NCBI GenBank assembly: GCA_001799195.1
Contig: MGSU01000059.1
Coordinates: 1-15,571 of the forward strand
DNA from: Deltaproteobacteria bacterium RIFOXYA12_FULL_61_11
Lineage (GTDB): Bacteria > Bdellovibrionota_F > JAHFAK01 > YA12-FULL-61-11
Reading direction: 5' to 3'
Length of the DNA: 15,571 nt
Shown: piece by piece, positions 1 through 6,673 of the stretch
How the letters are laid out: each line of letters begins with the position of its first letter
Numbering within the stretch: position 1 is the first letter of the stretch
The notes under the pieces: model-generated
What the model saw: only the letters and a program-made list of their open reading frames with translations
What the model was told of the DNA's origin: nothing
Databases searched by the model: none
Program-made: the position numbers and the translations under genes

Positions 1-1
1 A

Positions 2-406
2 GCGATTGAGCGCGAGGTAGGCCTGTAGGTTCAAGACGGCGTCCTCGTGCTCCTCGACCACCTGAGCCTTGACCCGCAGTTCCACGACCGATCCGGTACG
101 TCCCATCTCACGGTTGATCTGCTTGGCGAAAGACGTATGCACGCTCTGGAAAAACCGCGAGAACTCCACGATCGTGCGTATTCGGAGGAGGAGATGGAAG
201 TGGTTATCCATCAAGCAAACGTCTATTAGACTGATACCATAGTGCTTTTTCTTTTCTGCCAGCAGGTTGAGGTAGAGTTCCTTGAACGCGGGGTTGCTGA
301 GCAGGTACTGACGGGCGTGGTCGGTACACTGCCAATAAGCATGGACCAGATCGCCGTCGTGGAGCTGCAGGTCGCGAGGTACGCGGGTGTTGGTGATCAT
401 GCTCAT
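2..406 (-). CDS. REP-associated tyrosine transposase (RAYT, Y1_Tnp/IS200-like HUH family), C-terminus outside window
   Basis: I translated this open frame from the minus strand; it runs off the left edge, leaving 135 residues. The HUH metal-binding motif is at residues 67-74 (DNHFHLLL, His69 and His71), matching the family's usual PNHVHLLL. A helix follows (FSRFFQ at 82-87, then SFAKQINREMGRTG at 92-105), corresponding to the family's 'YarrfNrrygrtG' segment. Tyr130, in QAYLALNR, sits where family members have the tyrosine of the 'YI.LNP' motif, the likely nucleophile. The start is ATG at 406, with an in-frame ATG at 400; GAGGTG lies 10 bases upstream. RAYTs are mostly single-copy, domesticated Y1 transposases that act on REP palindromes. 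I cannot tell whether the missing end is intact. Ala-Leu-Asn-Arg replaces the common Leu-Asn-Pro, so this copy has diverged somewhat. Confidence 0.82.
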   Translation of the reverse strand, partial: MSMITNTRVPRDLQLHDGDLVHAYWQCTDHARQYLLSNPAFKELYLNLLAEKKKHYGISLIDVCLMDNHFHLLLRIRTIVEFSRFFQSVHTSFAKQINREMGRTGSVVELRVKAQVVEEHEDAVLNLQAYLALNR

Positions 407-531
407 GGCCAGAACACCTCAGCACAATCCGGGCCAGGGGAGGTTAAATGGAAAGAACAGTAAAGACAAAATACTACCCGCAGCAGATCGTAGGCATTCG
501 GAAAGACGATTCGATGGATTGAAGTCCAACT

Positions 532-568
532 TTGGTTTTTCCCTTGGTTTTTCCCGTTGGTTTTTCCC
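532..568. repeat. three near-tandem copies of a 12-base unit TTGGTTTTTCCC
   Basis: The unit TTGGTTTTTCCC occurs at 532-543, 544-555 and 557-568, with one extra G between the second and third copies. A partial fourth copy (TTGGTTTT) follows at 586-593. The array is in the non-coding gap between the divergent transposase and lipoprotein genes. The strands are strongly skewed, T/C-rich above and A/G-rich below. Its function is unknown: slippage-prone filler, a protein-binding array and the edge of a mobile element are all possible. Confidence 0.8.
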
Positions 569-652
569 GCGCTCGCCTCGCTGGATTGGTTTTCGGAAGC
601 ACCGCTTTACATTCATGGGGAACCGCAGTAGCACCATCTCAGGAAAAACTCG

Positions 653-681
653 TGGAGGACCCGCTCTGAGCGGGAACCTCG
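653..681. repeat. REP-like palindrome upstream of the lipoprotein gene
   Basis: The core CCCGCTCTGAGCGGG at 660-674 is a perfect inverted repeat around one central base; as RNA or single-stranded DNA it would fold as a 5-bp stem with a 5-base loop. GAGG at 655-658 can pair with CCTC at 677-680, separated from the core by one and two unpaired A residues, giving a bulged hairpin. A GGAG tetranucleotide at the 5' foot is typical of REP elements handled by RAYT proteins, and a RAYT gene begins 250 bases away. Only one copy was seen. It ends just before the GTG at 685, so it could equally be an operator or a leader hairpin. Confidence 0.4.
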
Positions 682-684
682 GCC

Positions 685-1758
685 GTGCGTTCGATCATCA
701 TCTCCTGTGCTGCCTTGCTCCTCGGCTGCGAAGGTCTGCTGCCCACTACCCCCTGGAACGAAACAACCGGGAACCGGCACGAGGCCAGTACCGATACCGC
801 CATTCTGGATGAACCGACCCACCCCTATGCCGGCTTGGATGATGCCGAGTTGGCCGCTCTACTCGAGGATGGCCGGCTCGACGACCTCGAGCTCGTCCAG
901 GTCATCAATGAACTGGTCGCCCGGAGGCTGCTCCAGGATCGTGCCTTCCTCTCGCAACTGCGGGAAAACCTCGACACCCTGCCCCCTGCTCCCGCGAACC
1001 CCCCCGGTGCCGAGCAAAACGCACCAGGAGGTTTTGAGACTCCAGGAGGAACTCCAACCCTTCCGATCGAGGGTGAGGGTACGACACGTTCCTCCTCCAC
1101 TCCCTCTCTCGCTCCACCCTCATCAGTTGTACCCGGGACGCCGCTCCCATCGGCGAACCCCTCGACGACCGCGGAGACGAGCTATGTCCTTGTCCTCGGC
1201 GATCATCCCTATCCCGAAACCGATCCCGACACGCTGGTACCCTGCCATTTCGCCGCGTACGATGAAGCCCACGAGATCCTGCAAGACAGCTATTTCTTGA
1301 TCGAGAGTCTGCCTAACCGCGGTTTCCGCGCCGTGTTCGAGGACGAAGCCCTGACCGTCAAGCTGACCCCCGGGACCTGGCGCGTCTTCGGCTACCTCGT
1401 CAGCGGGGAGATTTTCGGTTTCAAGCAATTCGAGGTCACCGCTGGCATCGAGCAGCGGCTCGAATTCCTCTACGTCCCCGGCAGTCTCGTCGGCAAGGTG
1501 CAGCCGACTCACGACCTGTCCCTGTGCCTCATCGCCAATCGCTGTCACAGGAACAGCAGCGGAGACCTGGGCGAATTCGCTTATCCAACCGTACCGAGCG
1601 GCACCTACTTCCTCGACCTGCTCGAAGCTGGGAAGGTCGTCTCGCGGATCAACCTCGAGGTCCGACCGCACGCCACCACGCTCGTGCGCGAAGACCTGAG
1701 CTGGATCGTGACCGAAGGCACCCTCGGCTCGCCCCGGAACACTCCTCCCGCGCAGTGA
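685..1758 (+). CDS. predicted lipoprotein with Pro/Ser/Thr-rich linker and C-terminal transthyretin-like beta domain
   Basis: This 357-residue protein begins at GTG 685, the only usable start after an in-frame TGA at 667-669; only a weak SD (GCGGGA, 671-675) precedes it. A very short signal peptide ends in a lipobox LLLGC, placing the lipidated cysteine at residue 15. Residues 50-100 are acidic and helical (AELAALLEDG and similar). Residues about 100-163 are a low-complexity Pro/Ser/Thr/Gly linker. The remainder looks all-beta. Residues 266-335 follow the pattern of carboxypeptidase regulatory-like or CarboxypepD_reg domains: a G-x-V strand, then GEFAYPTVPSGTYFLDLL and a closing strand. It is probably a periplasmic or surface lipoprotein carrying Ig-like modules. 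I recognise no enzymatic motif or specific family. The lipoprotein assignment is fairly secure; its role is unknown. Confidence 0.78.
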   Translation: MRSIIISCAALLLGCEGLLPTTPWNETTGNRHEASTDTAILDEPTHPYAGLDDAELAALLEDGRLDDLELVQVINELVARRLLQDRAFLSQLRENLDTLPPAPANPPGAEQNAPGGFETPGGTPTLPIEGEGTTRSSSTPSLAPPSSVVPGTPLPSANPSTTAETSYVLVLGDHPYPETDPDTLVPCHFAAYDEAHEILQDSYFLIESLPNRGFRAVFEDEALTVKLTPGTWRVFGYLVSGEIFGFKQFEVTAGIEQRLEFLYVPGSLVGKVQPTHDLSLCLIANRCHRNSSGDLGEFAYPTVPSGTYFLDLLEAGKVVSRINLEVRPHATTLVREDLSWIVTEGTLGSPRNTPPAQ

Positions 1759-1760
1759 GC

Positions 1761-1789
1761 TTGCATCGCCCTCGCATTCCCTGTACAAC
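1761..1789 (+). promoter_or_regulatory. candidate sigma-70-type promoter for the yciO-family gene
   Basis: TTGCAT (1761-1766) and TACAAC (1784-1789) are separated by exactly 17 bases; each hexamer matches the consensus at 4 of 6 positions. The predicted start, about 1795-1797, lies 20 bases before the ATG and inside the left arm of a hairpin. The same two hexamers with the same spacing precede pepT on the other strand. Confidence 0.42.
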
Positions 1790-1790
1790 G

Positions 1791-1810
1791 CCTCCGGTTC
1801 TCGCCGGAGG
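1791..1810 (+). promoter_or_regulatory. hairpin that pairs with the yciO Shine-Dalgarno sequence
   Basis: CCTCCGG (1791-1797) and CCGGAGG (1804-1810) form a perfect 7-bp GC-rich stem around a 6-base loop. The right arm is the ribosome-binding site of the ATG at 1816 (GGAGGG, 1806-1811), so the SD would be hidden in any transcript carrying both arms. No U-run follows, so it does not look like an intrinsic terminator. Confidence 0.6.
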
Positions 1811-1815
1811 GTGCC

Positions 1816-2427
1816 ATGATCCTCACCATCAACGACCGCAACCCCGATGCGCACAAGATCCACAAGATCGCCGACATCCTGCGCAACGACGGAGTCATTG
1901 TCTATCCCACGGACACCTCCTATGGTTTCGCGTGCAGCATCTTCAGCAAGAAAGCCCAGCAGCGCATCTTCCGCCTCAAACAGACCGATGAACGCAAGTT
2001 CCTGAGCCTGGTCTGCTACGACCTCTCGCAGGTCGCCGAGTATGCGATGATGTCGAACTGGGCGTATCGTTTCCTCAAGAGCCTCTTGCCCGGTCCCTAC
2101 ACCATCGTCATGAACGCAACGAGCAAGGTTCCGAACTACATGCACAACAAGCGCAAGCAGATCGGCGTGCGCATGCCGGACCACCCCATCGCGAGGGCCA
2201 TCGTCCATACCCTGGGCGATCCACTGTATTCCGTTTCGGTCAAGGTCGCCGGCGGTGAAACCTACTGCGATCCCTGGCAGATCTCCGATGACTTCGGCCA
2301 CGGGGTCGACGTGATCGTGGATGCCGGCTATCTCGAACCCGAGGTGACCACGATCCTCGATATCACCGACGATACCTTCCAGGTTCTACGCGAGGGCAAG
2401 GGGAGTCTGCAGAGCATCCAGGTCTGA
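1816..2427 (+). CDS. yciO: YciO family protein (Sua5/YrdC/TsaC threonylcarbamoyl-AMP synthase fold)
   Basis: This 203-residue protein starts at ATG 1816 behind a strong SD. It aligns along its length with my recollection of E. coli YciO: GVIVYPTDTSYGF at 26-38, the PGPYT turn at 92-96, the basic nucleotide-binding segment KRKQIGVRMP at 112-121, TTILDITDD at 178-186 and REGKG at 192-196. Sua5/TsaC enzymes condense L-threonine, bicarbonate and ATP into threonylcarbamoyl-AMP for the t6A37 tRNA modification. YciO is a paralogue with the same fold whose physiological role is less certain. The length fits the YrdC domain alone, without a Sua5 C-terminal extension. The gene has its own candidate promoter and an SD-hiding hairpin. 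Its last 65 bases overlap tail to tail with the minus-strand hydrolase gene. The family call is very secure; the exact reaction is not. Confidence 0.93.
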   Translation: MILTINDRNPDAHKIHKIADILRNDGVIVYPTDTSYGFACSIFSKKAQQRIFRLKQTDERKFLSLVCYDLSQVAEYAMMSNWAYRFLKSLLPGPYTIVMNATSKVPNYMHNKRKQIGVRMPDHPIARAIVHTLGDPLYSVSVKVAGGETYCDPWQISDDFGHGVDVIVDAGYLEPEVTTILDITDDTFQVLREGKGSLQSIQV

Positions 2428-3787
2428 ACGTTGCCCGACGCCGCCGCCGCTCCCAGGCCAAGAGCAGGAGGACAGAGAGAATCCCCGCGGCAGTTCCTCG
2501 TCGCGGTGCGGCTCCGAGCGAACAACCCAGGACCGAAATTTGATCGTCCTCGCTCCCCTGGGGCTGGATAGGTGCCGGTGGAGGAGGAAGGGGCGTCTCG
2601 TCTGTTCCCTCCGGGGATTTTCCCTCTCCGGGAGGCTCCTGTTCCGCTGGACAGAGCAGGTCATCGCTGCAGGGAGACGGGCTGCTGGCAGGATCAGCCG
2701 GAACCGGATCGAGATGGTCGTTTTCCAGCCAGGTATACCGTTGGGCGAACGCTGCTTCGAGATCGGCGAGCAAACCGGGCTTGGAACCGATTTCGAAATC
2801 CCGCCCCGTGCCGTCGTCGAAGCCGGTCCAGCGATACGGGGTAATGGCCCGGATCTTCGTCGCGGCTTGGCGGTTGTGTTGGTCGGCCTCGGCATAGAGC
2901 GCTTGGAAATATCCGCGGTCATCGTTCGGATAACAGCGATTGCCAGCGCTCACGTCGCATGCATTGCCGCTCTCGGTCACGTAGACCGGCCGTCCGCTCA
3001 ACCCTGCCTCCTCGAGGACCCTGATATAGTCCTTATAAATACGGAACTGGCCGTGCCAGGTGTCCTCCCACACCGCTCCTCCAGGGCATTCGTCTATCGT
3101 GGTATCGCGCTGGGTCTGCGAAGAAGCGGGTAAGGCGCTGTCGACCTCATCACCTCGGCTCGACCGGGTGTAGGCGTGCAGGGCGAAACCATCCGGGGTG
3201 ATGCCCGCGGCCTGGATTCCCGCCACGATCGAGCGCAGACTGTGCAGACAACCAGGAGAATACGGCGAGTTCGGTGCGACCAGCAACACGACGTGGTCTC
3301 CGCCCGGCAGCGCATGCACGGCCCGGTGCACGGCAGCATACGTCTCGGCATAGAGGGGCGAGGTACAGTCGGGATCGCTCTTGCCGGCTCCGACATTGGG
3401 TTCGTTGCCGACAATGAAGACCGCGAGGTTGTCGCACGCCGCAACAAAGGCAGCGAAACCGCCTGCATACCCCGCGACCTCGGCACTCGAGCGCGGCACG
3501 GCGCTGTCCCCGGCGAAGTCGAGGCGCATGATGATGGCAACTCCCGCATTCGTGACCTCGCGATGGCAGTTACCACCGAAAGTTCCCGCTCCACCGAGAT
3601 ACTGCAGATCGGTCAACCACCCCTTGTCGTTCCCCGGGGTAGCCCTTTGCAACCACTCGAAGGCGCCCAGGTCGTGCATACCATTGAGCAGCGCGCTCTG
3701 GCCACGAGGGGGAGCGGCTCCACCTGGGTGAGCACCAAGTAGGCCCACCAGGATGAGCCAGCAGGTCATGGAAGAGCGAGGCTTCAC
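2363..3787 (-). CDS. secreted clan GH-A-like glycoside hydrolase with MYXO-CTERM-like sorting tail
   Basis: The 474-residue product starts at GTG 3787, overlapping the preceding TPR lipoprotein stop by four bases (GTGA); Met7 is an alternative start. A signal peptide is visible (hydrophobic LILVGLLGAH, then Ala-rich PGGAAPP). The body resembles a (beta/alpha)8 clan-A hydrolase: VFIVGNEPN at 123-131 carries the likely acid/base Glu129, FALHAY at 201-206 fits a beta-strand histidine motif, and VYVTESGN at 268-275 carries the likely nucleophile Glu272. I cannot assign a GH family or substrate. A Pro/Glu/Ser-rich linker (about 361-413) leads to VLGCSLGAAPRRG, the hydrophobic GILSVLLLLAW and five arginines at 447-451, the pattern of MYXO-CTERM signals cut by a myxosortase. 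Unusually, 23 residues follow the Arg cluster; their codons overlap the end of yciO. Probably exported and surface-anchored or released. Confidence 0.82.
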   Translation of the reverse strand: MKPRSSMTCWLILVGLLGAHPGGAAPPRGQSALLNGMHDLGAFEWLQRATPGNDKGWLTDLQYLGGAGTFGGNCHREVTNAGVAIIMRLDFAGDSAVPRSSAEVAGYAGGFAAFVAACDNLAVFIVGNEPNVGAGKSDPDCTSPLYAETYAAVHRAVHALPGGDHVVLLVAPNSPYSPGCLHSLRSIVAGIQAAGITPDGFALHAYTRSSRGDEVDSALPASSQTQRDTTIDECPGGAVWEDTWHGQFRIYKDYIRVLEEAGLSGRPVYVTESGNACDVSAGNRCYPNDDRGYFQALYAEADQHNRQAATKIRAITPYRWTGFDDGTGRDFEIGSKPGLLADLEAAFAQRYTWLENDHLDPVPADPASSPSPCSDDLLCPAEQEPPGEGKSPEGTDETPLPPPPAPIQPQGSEDDQISVLGCSLGAAPRRGTAAGILSVLLLLAWERRRRRATFRPGCSADSPCPRVEPGRYRR

Positions 3788-5907
3788 GGCAAGGGCGTTT
3801 CGTCGAGTTTGGCTTTCATGAGTAGGGCAAGGGTGCGATACCTCGTCTCCCGAGGATACAGTTCTGCCATCCTGGCATACAACGTATTGTACTCTCTCGA
3901 GAATAACTCACGCAGCGCTCCATCCTGAGCTGCCCACTCTCCTCGCAAGCGGAAGTCGAGGTGCCGCAGCGTGAAATAGTCGTTGACGATGTCCAAGAGC
4001 GTGGGTTTTGCCGGTTTCTCGAAAGCACAGACAACCTTGCTGACGTGTGCCGTGCCGTCTTCCCCGGCGCTGTGGAAGGTCAGCACGCAAGAGGTCCTCT
4101 TTTCCCGCGGCTTCGCGGGAGCGCAGTATACGCGGAAGACCTCGTCCTCGGCGGCGACCCTACAATAATCGGGCGCCTTGACCTCGATCCCGCGGTCAGC
4201 AGAACTATCTGTATTAGGACCGTTCGGAAGAAGCCGAACCGTGCCGAAGGGAAAATCTTCTGCCAACGTGAGGTTTCCCGCAGTCTCCCCTACTTGGTAC
4301 GAAGTTCCCCTGTGGATCTTGAAATAGGCCTGACCCGGATCGAGGGAATGGATGGCGTCGATCTGAGCCACGATCTCCCGCGCAGTGAGGTCCTGGAAGC
4401 GGTCGAAGAAGCGCTTCAAGATCTCGCCGAGGAGTTTCTCGAGCCGCCCGGCGAGAGCTAGTCGTTCGTTCGCATCATGCAGGTAGGTCAGCGCTCGGCT
4501 GAGGTTGACGAAGGCCTGGAAACTCGATCCGAGTACCAATTCGCGATCGGCGAGGGCGATGAGGGACCGGGAGAGAAGGCTATCCACGAGGGCTCTGAAG
4601 GGGGCCTCGGCAGGCAAGCGTGCGGCCAGGGGCTCGAGCCTGGCCACACACCCGGTGTGGCCGCCCAAGCGGAACAACGCGAGCGCCGTATAATACGACA
4701 AAGGACCTCGATCCTCTTCCACGCAACGGGGGTGTTCCTCCCCGAACCGTTCGACGGTGGTGGTCACCACCGCATCCTCGCTCTGGTCCTCGAGCTCTTC
4801 GAGCAGATCGAAGACCAAGACCCGGCAACGGCGTTCTTCCACCTGGGCAACGTCCTCGGCACTCACCGCTAATCGCCCTGCGAGGTCGAGCAGGGTCGGG
4901 CACATCTCCCTCTTGGTCTCGGCCAACCCCACTACCTCCTCCGGTTCGAAGCGCACCGAGAGGAACTCGTCGCACAGGCCCAGTAGGAGTTGGAAGAGCT
5001 GGACCGAGTACTGGGCGAGAAAATCCCGGTCGAAGAGGGTTTGGGAATATTCCGGTTCGGTCAAAAAGAGGTGCCTCAGCAGCTCCTTGGCCTGGGTATT
5101 GGCGAAGAGCAGGTTTTTCTTCAAGCCGGCGACCAGGATCTCAAGATAGCGGTTCTTCGTCCAACCCTCGGTCGCTCTGTAGAGTTCCGCGGCACTGAGA
5201 TAGTCGTTGCGCCGCTGTAACTCGGTCATGCGGTTCTCCACCGCATAGGTGGTAAGTTGGATGGAAATGGCCAACAAATCGTCGTCCTGGGTCTGGGTAG
5301 GTTCGAGTTCTTTGTACTGTGCGTACCAGGCAAGGGATTGATCGACCTTTCCCTCTTTAAAGGTGCGTTTGACCGCAGCTATCAGGATGATCCTCCGCTT
5401 CGGCGCCGCCATGGCCTCAGGAAGCTCCGGGAGCAAGGCGAGGGCCTGGTCGAAATTCCCTTCATCGATCAGGGCTTCGATCTGGGCTTCCAAGACTTCG
5501 ACGTGCAATTCGTCGAGACAGAGATCACACTGGCGCTCGACCCCGGTGAGAATATCCCGAATGGCGGTATAGCGGCCCTCCGCGATCGACTGCCGCAGAT
5601 ACCCTTCCAGAATTTCCCGGAACAGAAACCGCATCTGCTTGGAGGGTTTGAGTTTGTAGGAGGTCAGAGCATGTTCGAGAGCTTCGGGGTGATTACCCTC
5701 GGTAAAATAGACGCTGGCAAGATAGCGATGCACCTCGTCGAGTGGGACCTTGCTCTCGCTGAGAGCTTGGATGAATTCGGTCTTGGCTTCGAGGTAGCGT
5801 CTCTCCTGATAGGCCGTCTTGCCCTTGTCGAAGTGCGTGGCACAACCCGTCACCAAGAGGGTGAGCCCGAGAACGGAGAGAACGGAAAGATGGAGGATAG
5901 ACTGCAT
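3784..5907 (-). CDS. large TPR-containing lipoprotein
   Basis: The reading frame is open back to an ATG at 6066, but I place the start at ATG 5907 (ATG 5910 is adjacent). GGTGGAG (5913-5919) is well spaced from it, and the protein then opens with a good lipoprotein signal: MQSILHLSV, a hydrophobic core and lipobox LVTGC (lipidated Cys22). That gives 707 residues. Residues about 25-125 show TPR-like helical pairs (GKTAYQERRYLEAKTEFIQA; LASVYFTEGNHPEALEHAL). Most of the rest is predicted helical, with further repeat-like segments such as FDQALALLPELPEA. The last 150 residues include beta-rich stretches and Cys pairs. TPR lipoproteins usually scaffold envelope complexes. Its GTGA overlap with the hydrolase gene implies coupled translation and perhaps a shared surface role. 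I recognise no named family for the full length. Confidence 0.85.
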   Translation of the reverse strand: MQSILHLSVLSVLGLTLLVTGCATHFDKGKTAYQERRYLEAKTEFIQALSESKVPLDEVHRYLASVYFTEGNHPEALEHALTSYKLKPSKQMRFLFREILEGYLRQSIAEGRYTAIRDILTGVERQCDLCLDELHVEVLEAQIEALIDEGNFDQALALLPELPEAMAAPKRRIILIAAVKRTFKEGKVDQSLAWYAQYKELEPTQTQDDDLLAISIQLTTYAVENRMTELQRRNDYLSAAELYRATEGWTKNRYLEILVAGLKKNLLFANTQAKELLRHLFLTEPEYSQTLFDRDFLAQYSVQLFQLLLGLCDEFLSVRFEPEEVVGLAETKREMCPTLLDLAGRLAVSAEDVAQVEERRCRVLVFDLLEELEDQSEDAVVTTTVERFGEEHPRCVEEDRGPLSYYTALALFRLGGHTGCVARLEPLAARLPAEAPFRALVDSLLSRSLIALADRELVLGSSFQAFVNLSRALTYLHDANERLALAGRLEKLLGEILKRFFDRFQDLTAREIVAQIDAIHSLDPGQAYFKIHRGTSYQVGETAGNLTLAEDFPFGTVRLLPNGPNTDSSADRGIEVKAPDYCRVAAEDEVFRVYCAPAKPREKRTSCVLTFHSAGEDGTAHVSKVVCAFEKPAKPTLLDIVNDYFTLRHLDFRLRGEWAAQDGALRELFSREYNTLYARMAELYPRETRYRTLALLMKAKLDETPLP

Positions 5908-6040
5908 CATGTCTCCACCATGCGATGAGGTCGAGGTCGATGTCAACGTTTGCGCGTCGGGATACCCCTTCTTCCCTCCCTCTGATGCGTCCGCCCCCAT
6001 GATCCCCGGGCCTCTGCGCATGGAAATTCCCCCTCTTGGC

Positions 6041-6069
6041 TTGACATTGTCCAAAGGAATCAGCATAAT
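6041..6069 (+). promoter_or_regulatory. near-consensus sigma-70 promoter for the beta-barrel/ftsB-like/diguanylate cyclase operon
   Basis: TTGACA (6041-6046, a perfect -35) and CATAAT (6064-6069, 5 of 6 matches) are separated by exactly 17 bases. Transcription would begin near 6076, leaving a leader of about 15 bases before GTG 6091 or about 51 before ATG 6127. This is the best promoter in the window. It lies in the divergent gap where the minus-strand TPR frame is open by chance, supporting the shorter TPR start. Confidence 0.7.
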
Positions 6070-6090
6070 GCCTGCGAATTTGGACCTGAG

Positions 6091-6657
6091 GTGCTATCCT
6101 TGCGCTGGTCACTCCCGATCGTCTTCATGATGTTCGTCTCGCCCCACCTCCTGGCCGCGGCCGAGCCATCCCCCACACCCCTCGCCTATTCCTCCGACGT
6201 TCCCAATCGAGCAAGAGCAGGTTGGTTCTTCTCCGGAGGTGCGGTCGGGGCCACCCTGCTCCCCGGGTCCTTCGCCGTGACCGGCCGGATCGAGTATCAT
6301 CTCCTCGACCAGTTCTCGCTCGGGTTCCAAGCCCTTGCCGGTATCGCGGATGCCCAAGTGCTCTCGACCCTCCTGGTCACCACCCGTTATGACTTGCCCT
6401 ACCCTTACGCCGAACGGCTCGAGCATCGGTTGGTGCCCTTCCTCACCGTGGGCCTGGGCACCGTTTTGCTCCAACACGATGAAGTACCCGGCAAGGACCT
6501 GCGTGCCGGAGCAGCCCTGAGTCCCGGTCTGGGGAGCGCGTTCTGGCTTAACGATTTCTTTTCCCTCCGCGCGGATCTTCAGGTACACCTGTTCACGAGG
6601 ACGCACGGCGAGCGCGTTTTCCTCGTCGGCACCCTCGGCGCCGGCCTACTGTTCTGA
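6091..6657 (+). CDS. small outer-membrane beta-barrel protein
   Basis: The frame encodes 188 residues from GTG 6091. ATG 6127 (Met13) is possible but would truncate the signal peptide. An N-terminal signal peptide (SLPIVFMMFVSPHLLAAAEP) has a likely cleavage after the Ala cluster near residue 24. The mature part alternates polar and hydrophobic residues in short strands with glycine-rich turns (GWFFSGGAVGATLLPGSF; RIEYHLLDQFSLGFQALAG). It ends in GTLGAGLLF; a terminal phenylalanine on an amphipathic strand is the usual BAM recognition signal. About 165 mature residues would suit an eight-stranded barrel of OmpA/OmpW/OmpX size; I cannot name the family. The gene follows a near-consensus promoter and lies 16 bases before the FtsB-like gene, so it probably heads that operon. 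Confidence 0.78.
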   Translation: MLSLRWSLPIVFMMFVSPHLLAAAEPSPTPLAYSSDVPNRARAGWFFSGGAVGATLLPGSFAVTGRIEYHLLDQFSLGFQALAGIADAQVLSTLLVTTRYDLPYPYAERLEHRLVPFLTVGLGTVLLQHDEVPGKDLRAGAALSPGLGSAFWLNDFFSLRADLQVHLFTRTHGERVFLVGTLGAGLLF

Positions 6658-6661
6658 GTGT

Positions 6662-6669
6662 AAGGAGGT
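6662..6669 (+). promoter_or_regulatory. strong ribosome-binding site of the FtsB-like gene
   Basis: AAGGAGGT is a near-perfect anti-16S match four bases before ATG 6674. It is much stronger than the site before the preceding beta-barrel gene, so the division protein may be translated more efficiently than the first gene of its operon. Confidence 0.85.
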
Positions 6670-6673
6670 AGCT

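Noticed and set aside
524-565. GTCCAAC as an integron attC core with a following GTTGGTT
   Set aside because: The second element breaks the GTTRRRY consensus, and no integrase or cassette structure is nearby.
606-634. TTTACA-N17-TAGCAC as a promoter for the first lipoprotein gene
   Set aside because: The -35 is good (5 of 6) but the -10 matches only 3 of 6, within chance for this sequence.
1123-2301. Long minus-strand open frame (392 residues) opposite the lipoprotein and yciO genes
   Set aside because: It is antisense to two well-supported genes, crosses their junction, and has no domain motif or SD; GC-rich codon bias keeps this frame open.
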